NCBI GenBank assembly: GCA_031373665.1
Contig: JANMMZ010000043.1
Location: 130,221-194,220, forward strand
DNA from: M3007 sp031373665
GTDB taxonomy: Bacteria; Bacteroidota; Bacteroidia; Chitinophagales; Saprospiraceae
Length of the DNA: 64,000 nucleotides
Reading direction: 5' to 3'
Shown here: positions 60,914 through 64,000 of the stretch, piece by piece
Position numbering within the stretch: position 1 is the first letter of the stretch
Layout of the letters: each line of letters starts with the position of its first letter
The notes under the pieces: model-generated
The model's input: only the letters and a program-made list of their open reading frames with translations
Databases searched by the model: none
What the model was told of the DNA's origin: nothing
Program-made: the position numbers and the translations under genes

Positions 60914-62110
60914 ATGATATCAAAAGAAAAAATTATACTGATAATACTGGCCAGCATCAATTTTACCCACATCATGTATTTCATGATTATGATGCCGTTG
61001 GGGCCACAGTTCATGGAATTATTTCATATTAGCCCAGCCCAGTTTGGTTTTGCGGTTTCCGCCTATGGATTTGCAGCGGGCATATCGGGGTTTAGTTCGG
61101 CCTTTTTTGTGGATCGGTTCGATCGAAAAAAAGTGTTGTTTTTTGCTTATTGCGGCTTTGTAGTAGGCACTTTTGCTTGCGCATTCGCGCCTACCTATCT
61201 TTGGTTGGTGGCGGCACGTATATTGGCGGGCTTGTTTGGAGGTATGATAGGCGCCCAGGTGCTTTCCATCGTGGGTGATATTGTTCCTTATGAACGTCGG
61301 GGTCAGGCTATGGGAAGTATTATGGTCGCCTTTTCTCTGGCTTCAGTGGCGGGCGTTCCTATGGGACTTTGGTTGGCATCCCAATACAGTTGGCACATGC
61401 CATTTCTGGCTATTGGTGGTTTGGGGCTTATTATTATTTGCTTGATTCATTTCCTGATTCCACCCGTCACCAAGCATTTGGAAAACTACGTTGCGGGGCT
61501 TAGCCCTTTTCATGTGCTGACGGACATTATTAATAATCCAAATCAACTGCGGGCCATTGCCCTTTCTGGCACCTTGATGTTGGGGCATTTTTCTATTATA
61601 CCGTTTATCGCGCCGTCACTTGTCTCCAATACTGGGTTTAGCCAAGACAATATTTTTATGATCTATTTGGTAGGTGGTGCATTGACCATTTTTACCTCTC
61701 CTTTGGTTGGAAAATTAGCGGATAAAAAAGGCAAATACCCCGTTTTTATGTTATTTGCCTTGCTTTCAGTGATCCCGGTTTGGCTTATCACCAATTTGTG
61801 GGTTGTCCCACTTTGGGTTGTGCTCTGCATTTCAGGATTATTTTTCATCATTATCAATGGGCGGATGATACCCGTTCAGGCATTGGTGAGCAGCGTGGTA
61901 TCGCCCCAGCAGCGGGGCGGGTTTATGGCGATCAACTCTTCTGTCCAACAATTAGCCACTGCCGTGGCAGCAAATATAGGGGGGCTCATCGTTTACAAAA
62001 GTGAGAATGGTTATTTGGAAAATTATAATTGGGTTGGTTGGTTTTCTATTGCTACGGTATTGATTTGTGTATGGCTGGCTAGTCGGATTCGGTCGTTGGA
62101 GGTGGGTTAG
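60914..62110 (+). CDS. MFS transporter (DHA1-type efflux)
   Basis: The ATG at 60914 gives MISKEKIILIILASINFTHI and removes 18 residues of an upstream in-frame leader; 398 residues. There are about 12 membrane helices. The loop 2-3 motif A is FFVDRFDRKKVLFFAYCG, motif C-like ALASVAGVPMGLWLAS (here FSLASVAGVPMGLW) marks antiporters, and the second-half motif A is GKLADKKGKYPVF. Family knowledge: drug/sugar/metabolite proton antiport. It is divergent from mvaD and monocistronic; no regulator is nearby, so the substrate is unknown. Confidence 0.9.
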   Translation: MISKEKIILIILASINFTHIMYFMIMMPLGPQFMELFHISPAQFGFAVSAYGFAAGISGFSSAFFVDRFDRKKVLFFAYCGFVVGTFACAFAPTYLWLVAARILAGLFGGMIGAQVLSIVGDIVPYERRGQAMGSIMVAFSLASVAGVPMGLWLASQYSWHMPFLAIGGLGLIIICLIHFLIPPVTKHLENYVAGLSPFHVLTDIINNPNQLRAIALSGTLMLGHFSIIPFIAPSLVSNTGFSQDNIFMIYLVGGALTIFTSPLVGKLADKKGKYPVFMLFALLSVIPVWLITNLWVVPLWVVLCISGLFFIIINGRMIPVQALVSSVVSPQQRGGFMAINSSVQQLATAVAANIGGLIVYKSENGYLENYNWVGWFSIATVLICVWLASRIRSLEVG

Positions 62111-62125
62111 ATTATGGAAAAGTAA

Positions 62126-62299
62126 AGAGCTCCCCATGCCCGCTTGATAGTATTCTATGAACTAGCCAAGGGCATCAACAAAGATAACGATCACACCCAC
62201 GGTGTTATCATCATCGATGAACGGCTCGAGGAAGAGATTGAAAAGCCGTCTTTGGGGGTTTCTGGGTTGGGTCGGTACTTCATATGGCAATATGATTGA
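62126..62299 (+). other. Short unassigned open stretch, possibly a gene remnant
   Basis: Between a TAA (62123-62125) and a TGA (62297-62299) the plus frame codes for 57 residues with a protein-like mix (VFYELAKGINKDND, HGVIIIDERLEEEIEKP, GLGRYFIWQYD). The only possible start is TTG at 62144. I recognise no family and it may be non-coding. The remainder of 62111-62428 holds only the palindrome below. Confidence 0.25.
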
Positions 62300-62368
62300 T
62301 TGTTCACAATTTGGATGCAATGTACTGGTTTTTGGGGATTGGTGGAGTTTTTTCACAATCTGACGTGA

Positions 62369-62413
62369 GCATGGACGCGGTAGCCGCGTTTAGTCGGATA
62401 TCGCCGACCATGC
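62369..62413. repeat. Three-way-junction palindrome
   Basis: GCATG (62369-62373) pairs with CATGC (62409-62413), enclosing two hairpins: ACGCGG-TAG-CCGCGT (62375-62389) and GTCGG-ATATCG-CCGAC (62393-62408). It lies 15 bases past the stop of the Rpn-type pseudogene and could be a REP-like or terminator structure. Confidence 0.65.
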
Positions 62414-62428
62414 ATAGTTGGGCGATTT

Positions 62429-63274
62429 CTATTTATTCTTATGACTATCAATGATTTGCGCAACTTCTTTTTCACTTTTTTTTGACACCTTCGCTATCTG
62501 CGGAATTGTAAAACCCTCTTTGTCCATTTCAAGGATCATTTCGATTTTCCCTTCTTCTTTTGCTTTAGTTGCTACCAATTCCTTCTCCCCCCGTTCATCC
62601 TGCTCTTTTATTGTCACATTATCATAAGCCTTCAACTCTTCCTTACTCTATTTGTACTTATCTGCTTCCAAAAAGGCAGTTTTTAGCCCCTCGTCCTCAT
62701 TAGCAAAATCAGGCACAACATTCAATTCTTCCGAGTGCTTGATGAAATAAGTCCACTTGTCAATTGGCGTATCCAATTCGTGCATTTCTATCTTGAACTT
62801 GGGCAACTCGATGAAAGAGAACTGAATATCTTTCAGCAAATGCTCATTGGTCACCTTGTTCATTATCAAGTGCCGGGTGTGGTAGTCCGTACCAGTTCCA
62901 AAAGGAAAGTTCAAAATCTCAATAAATTATGCAGGATGCAGTAATGGGTAGTCTTCTCCTTTATCTATTTGCATGGAGTAGTCCCGCGAGATATAATATT
63001 GTACCCTCTTGTCGAAGCCAGTTTTGTCGGCTACCTGCATTTCCACCACGAATTTTCTGCCCGACTGGTCGGTTGCCCGAACGTCAAGTATAGTTGCTTT
63101 CTCTCCTGCGATGCGAGTGAACTGGTATGGGTTAGCGATAGTGACGCTGACCACTTTGTGATCCCCTTCCAACTCCAAAGAGGCGTTCAAAAACGAGATG
63201 AGCGGAGCAGTTTTCTGCTCGTTGCCAAATATCTTGCGAAACGCAATGTCGTTTTTGATTTCTGCGAAATCCAT
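62429..63274 (-). pseudogene. Rpn-family recombination-promoting nuclease/putative transposase, two in-frame stops
   Basis: One continuous frame of 281 codons encodes a PD-(D/E)XK nuclease of the Rpn family: FAEIKNDIAFRKIFGNEQK at the start, ILDVRATDQSGRKF and FVVEMQVADKTGFDKRVQYY with the D-x-E-x-Q catalytic pattern, IELPKFKIEMHELDTPIDKW in the middle, and a coiled C-terminus (IAKVSKKSEKEVAQIIDSHK). TAA at 62927-62929 replaces the codon after YPLLHPA, probably a Tyr, and TAG at 62648-62650 follows ADKYK, probably a former Trp. Both are single-base nonsense changes with no frameshift, so decay is recent. The first 115 residues, including the nuclease core, could still be made. Confidence 0.82.
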
Positions 63275-63290
63275 AACTTATATTTTGGCA

Positions 63291-63298
63291 CAAAAATA
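63291..63298 (-). promoter_or_regulatory. Putative -7 element (TATTTTTG) for the Rpn-type gene
   Basis: Minus-strand TATTTTTGTGCC fits TAnnTTTG, 16 bases upstream of the ATG at 63274. Confidence 0.4.
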
Positions 63299-63347
63299 CG
63301 GCAAAAGTTGGACGTTCCCAATTTTTGCCGCATTCCCCCCCTCTTGC

Positions 63348-63746
63348 CTAATTAATTTTTTGTATCATTATTGTCGTATAAACCTCTTTTATTGTATCCC
63401 ATATTGTTTCAGGCTGTGTAAATGCAAAACCTAATGGCGATGAATTGGGAAGCGCGAACTCAAGGTAATGGTCGAGTTTGACCACTCTATCATTGCCCTG
63501 AGGTACAACCACAATTCCTTTGATAAAGGAACGGGTGTGGCCTATCCCTATACCGTTGCTAACGTTCAATGAATTCGCTGCTGCATACTCGCACGTTCCC
63601 AAAAGTTCGATCGTATTGTCAACTCTGCGTAGGAACAGTTGGTGAAGGCCGGAGAAAGAGGTAGGAGCAGATGCCTCAATCAGATAAGTACCTGGCTTGA
63701 ATGTCAAAAAACCATTTCCGCCAACCCAGACTGTGAAAAAACACAT
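63348..63746 (-). pseudogene. C1q/TNF-like jelly-roll domain fragment
   Basis: The frame of 132 residues runs LTFKPGTYLIEASAPTSF, HQLFLRRVDNTIELLGTCEY, GIGIGHTRSFIKGIVVV, VVKLDHYLEFALPN and ends EVYTTIMIQKIN. This is the C-terminal two-thirds of a TNF/C1q-like jelly-roll seen in collagen-like and phage-tail-like proteins ('GTYxIxASAP ... LxGTSxY ... RSFI.G ... IQH ... EVYTxVxI'). The N-terminal strands normally found before GTYLIEASAP are replaced by MCFFTVWVGGNGF, so the 5' part seems to have been lost, perhaps by the IS insertion immediately upstream (27 bases). Confidence 0.55.
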
Positions 63747-63775
63747 TCAATAACCTACATTCAGTAAAAATCTAT

Positions 63776-64000
63776 TTATGCTGCCCTCCTCCAAGCCACC
63801 ATTTCATTGGTGTTGAAGGCTGTTTTAGGAGTGTCTTGCCAAGGCATTTGGATAAAAACGCCTTGTAGAGGCAAAGATAGGGTCGTTTTTTGAAAAAAGC
63901 AAGTTTTAAATGCCTGAGTGAGCGTTTTTACCCCTAAAATATTGATAACACGGCGTAGATTGTACATCGTGAAGACGATAGCGATCTCCCCGCCCACTTT
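63776..64000 (-). mobile_element. C-terminus of an IS transposase, runs off the window
   Basis: The minus frame is open to the window edge. It reads KVGGEIAIVFTMYNLRRVIN and ILGVKTLTQAFKTC, the C-terminal 'YNLRR..SILGV' end found in DDE transposases of the IS1182/IS4-like groups, then a divergent tail. Only about 75 residues are visible; the catalytic DDE residues and the terminal inverted repeats are outside or not recognisable, so the IS family is a guess. Confidence 0.65.

Noticed and set aside
62162..62356. Minus-strand frame of 64 codons past the MFS gene
   Set aside because: No start context or family; overlaps a slightly more protein-like plus frame and a palindrome zone.
1..64000. 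rRNA or tRNA genes
   Set aside because: I saw no convincing tRNA cloverleaf or rRNA segment; the cloverleaf-like shape at 62369 lacks tRNA T-loop and acceptor features.

Overview
The window reads as chromosomal DNA of a Bacteroidota bacterium. The signs are five secreted proteins with type IX secretion (T9SS) C-terminal sorting domains, one SusC/SusD pair, several signal peptides and lipoboxes of the usual Bacteroidota form, and a repeated TAnnTTTG element (the Bacteroidota sigma-A -7 motif) upstream of most transcription units. The SprB-type repeat proteins, the TPR/PD40/SPOR protein, the HYC_CC_PP protein and the mevalonate-pathway decarboxylase would fit a Saprospiria- or Chitinophagia-like lineage, but the exact taxon is inference. 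I see no rRNA, tRNA or CRISPR.

Left third (1-28 kb): a thiolase cut by the window edge; a PAP2 phosphatase; two lipoproteins; a very large BNR/Asp-box propeller protein; an APC amino-acid permease; an esterase; a VWA protein followed by a deoxynucleoside kinase; threonylcarbamoyl-AMP synthase; three large T9SS adhesin-like proteins (8.3-10.1, 13.4-15.7, 21.9-26.6 kb); and a divergent pair made of an OmpA/thrombospondin-3 protein and a PorE-like TPR/PD40 protein that ends in three SPOR-like repeats. Intergenic palindromes cluster at 21.27-21.69 kb. An orphan imidazolonepropionase closes this part.

Middle (29.6-46.8 kb), the most interesting region: apparently a phosphonate acquisition and breakdown island. 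It holds a PhnX-like C-P hydrolase with the Schiff-base lysine; a DUF5690/MFS transporter in an operon with a TIGR03364-type FAD amine oxidase; a PhnZ-like HD diiron oxygenase with its Tyr/Glu lid residues; two secreted beta-propeller/phospholipase-C-like phosphoesterases; a stand-alone TonB receptor; a SusC/SusD pair; and a DUF4252-T9SS protein. A workable model is extracellular or periplasmic release of an aminophosphonate from a lipid or polymer, outer-membrane uptake, inner-membrane transport, and then two alternative C-P cleavage routes. PhnW, PhnY, PhnCDE and C-P lyase genes are absent from the window.

Right third (47-64 kb): a 26-bp nested palindrome; TamB; a coiled-coil membrane protein; a compact three-gene operon of uncharacterised coiled-coil and membrane proteins; a cysteine-rich HYC_CC_PP protein with a TonB receptor (probably metal-related); diphosphomevalonate decarboxylase; and an MFS transporter. 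The last 2 kb is a decaying mobile zone: an Rpn-family nuclease/transposase gene broken by two in-frame stops, a C1q/TNF-like fragment, a three-way palindrome, and the C-terminus of an IS transposase running off the edge.
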